Of a stretch of DNA of 64,000 nt, positions 63,660 through 64,000 are shown in pieces. The stretch comes from Rhizobium leguminosarum (lineage in GTDB: Bacteria; Pseudomonadota; Alphaproteobacteria; Rhizobiales; Rhizobiaceae). The notes beneath the pieces were generated by a model that was given only the letters and a program-made list of their open reading frames with translations, did no database searches and was not told the origin of the DNA. Position 1 is the first letter of the stretch. The number at the start of each line of letters is the position of its first letter. A program made the translations under genes and the position numbers. The stretch is from positions 4,575,001 to 4,639,000 of the forward strand of contig NZ_CP025012.1 in NCBI RefSeq assembly GCF_002953715.1. The letters run 5' to 3'.

Positions 63660-63765
63660 TAAAGCATGTCGCGCAAAAGTGTTCAGCGGTTTTGCGAGCA
63701 CGACATGCACAAAACCAAAGACCTGAAGTGCGGCAAGCGATCTGAAAGATCGCGCCGCGCTTTAG
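63660..63765. repeat. rhizobial mosaic repeat
   Basis: AAGCATGTCG with CGACATGC and AAAGTGTTCAGCGGTTTTGCG form the first hairpin. AAGTGCGGC with GCCGCGCTTT and the inner GCGATCTGAAAGATCGC form the second. Related segments occur at 5101 and 58310. Confidence 0.8.
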
Positions 63766-63776
63766 GATACAAAAAA

Positions 63777-63800
63777 GGGCGCGGAAGCATTCCCGCGCCC
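63777..63800 (-). terminator. terminator of pnp
   Basis: GGGCGCGG-AAGCATTC-CCGCGCCC; on the minus strand the stem is followed by TTTTTTG. It lies 22 bp after the pnp stop. Confidence 0.92.
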
Positions 63801-63822
63801 GATATCAAATTTGGAAGGCGGC

Positions 63823-64000
63823 TTATTCGGCCGCTTCTTCCTTCTTCTTCTCGTTCGGGATTTCCTGGCCGGTGGCCTGGTCAACGACCTTCATTGACAG
63901 GCGAACCTTGCCGCGTTCGTCGAAGCCGAGCAGCTTGACCCAGACCTTGTCGCCTTCCTTGACGACGTCCTGCGTCTTGGCAACACGCTCGGAAGCAAGC
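63823..64000 (-). CDS. pnp: polynucleotide phosphorylase, C-terminal end (partial)
   Basis: The last 58 codons, continuing beyond the window edge. The translation ends EGDKVWVKLLGFDERGKVRL, then a short acidic/Lys tail (NEKKKEEAAE). This is the final strand pair of the S1 RNA-binding domain at the end of PNPase, the phosphorolytic 3'-5' exoribonuclease of the degradosome. Only the tail is visible. Confidence 0.85.
   Translation of the reverse strand, partial: LASERVAKTQDVVKEGDKVWVKLLGFDERGKVRLSMKVVDQATGQEIPNEKKKEEAAE

Overview
The window looks like chromosomal DNA of a fast-growing Rhizobium of the R. leguminosarum/R. etli type. It is GC-rich. It carries a 23S-5S-tRNA-fMet rrn operon end, an aroA-cmk-rpsA block, irr next to fabA-fabB-fabI, and many copies of palindromic intergenic mosaic repeats of the RIME kind. 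No insertion sequence, prophage or CRISPR array was seen.

Layout. 1-3.2 kb: 3' part of 23S rRNA, 5S rRNA and tRNA-fMet, followed by a degenerate duplicate of the tRNA 3' half. 3.3-5.7 kb: a CelD-like acetyltransferase with a TPR tail and a small helical protein with a HEPN-like RxxxxH motif. 5.8-12.6 kb (minus strand): a type I secretion operon in which two acidic, Cys-free, repeat-bearing proteins precede an ABC exporter and an HlyD adaptor. 13.5-20.4 kb: a LuxR-type regulator with a degenerate receiver, a small exported protein, and an exopolysaccharide operon (UDP-glucuronate decarboxylase-like, UDP-glucose 4-epimerase, membrane GT2 synthase, DUF995 protein, GH26-like hydrolase).

20.4-43.2 kb is a large carbohydrate-uptake and catabolic locus. 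It has two paralogous ABC binding proteins, two permeases, an ATPase, LacI and TetR regulators, a DUF2264 protein (possibly a glucuronidase), a D-2-hydroxyacid dehydrogenase, three Gfo/Idh/MocA oxidoreductases, a sugar-phosphate isomerase/epimerase, a DUF993 aldolase-like protein, an aminoglycoside/choline-kinase-fold enzyme, a FAD/GcvT two-domain dehydrogenase, and uxuB-uxaC for hexuronate breakdown. A repeated 16-bp dyad lies upstream of three of its transcription units. Two copies sit exactly 30 bp downstream of a TTGACA box, which suggests a TetR regulon feeding a glucuronide-type substrate into the uronate pathway.

43.4-48.4 kb: slyX, gabD and gabT with a divergent MerR-XRE-cupin triple-domain regulator, and a short RNase D. 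48.6-54.9 kb: a rhizobial protein of unknown function, rpsA, cmk, aroA (a CP4-type class II EPSP synthase with Gly at the glyphosate-tolerance position) and a TIGR02300 acidic protein. 55-59 kb: tRNA-Ala(GGC) with a decayed GIY-YIG nuclease fragment, then small membrane and envelope proteins. 59.2-64 kb: irr, fabA-fabB-fabI, an RsmC-like methyltransferase and the C-terminus of pnp.

All names come from reading motifs and family resemblance by eye; no database search was possible.
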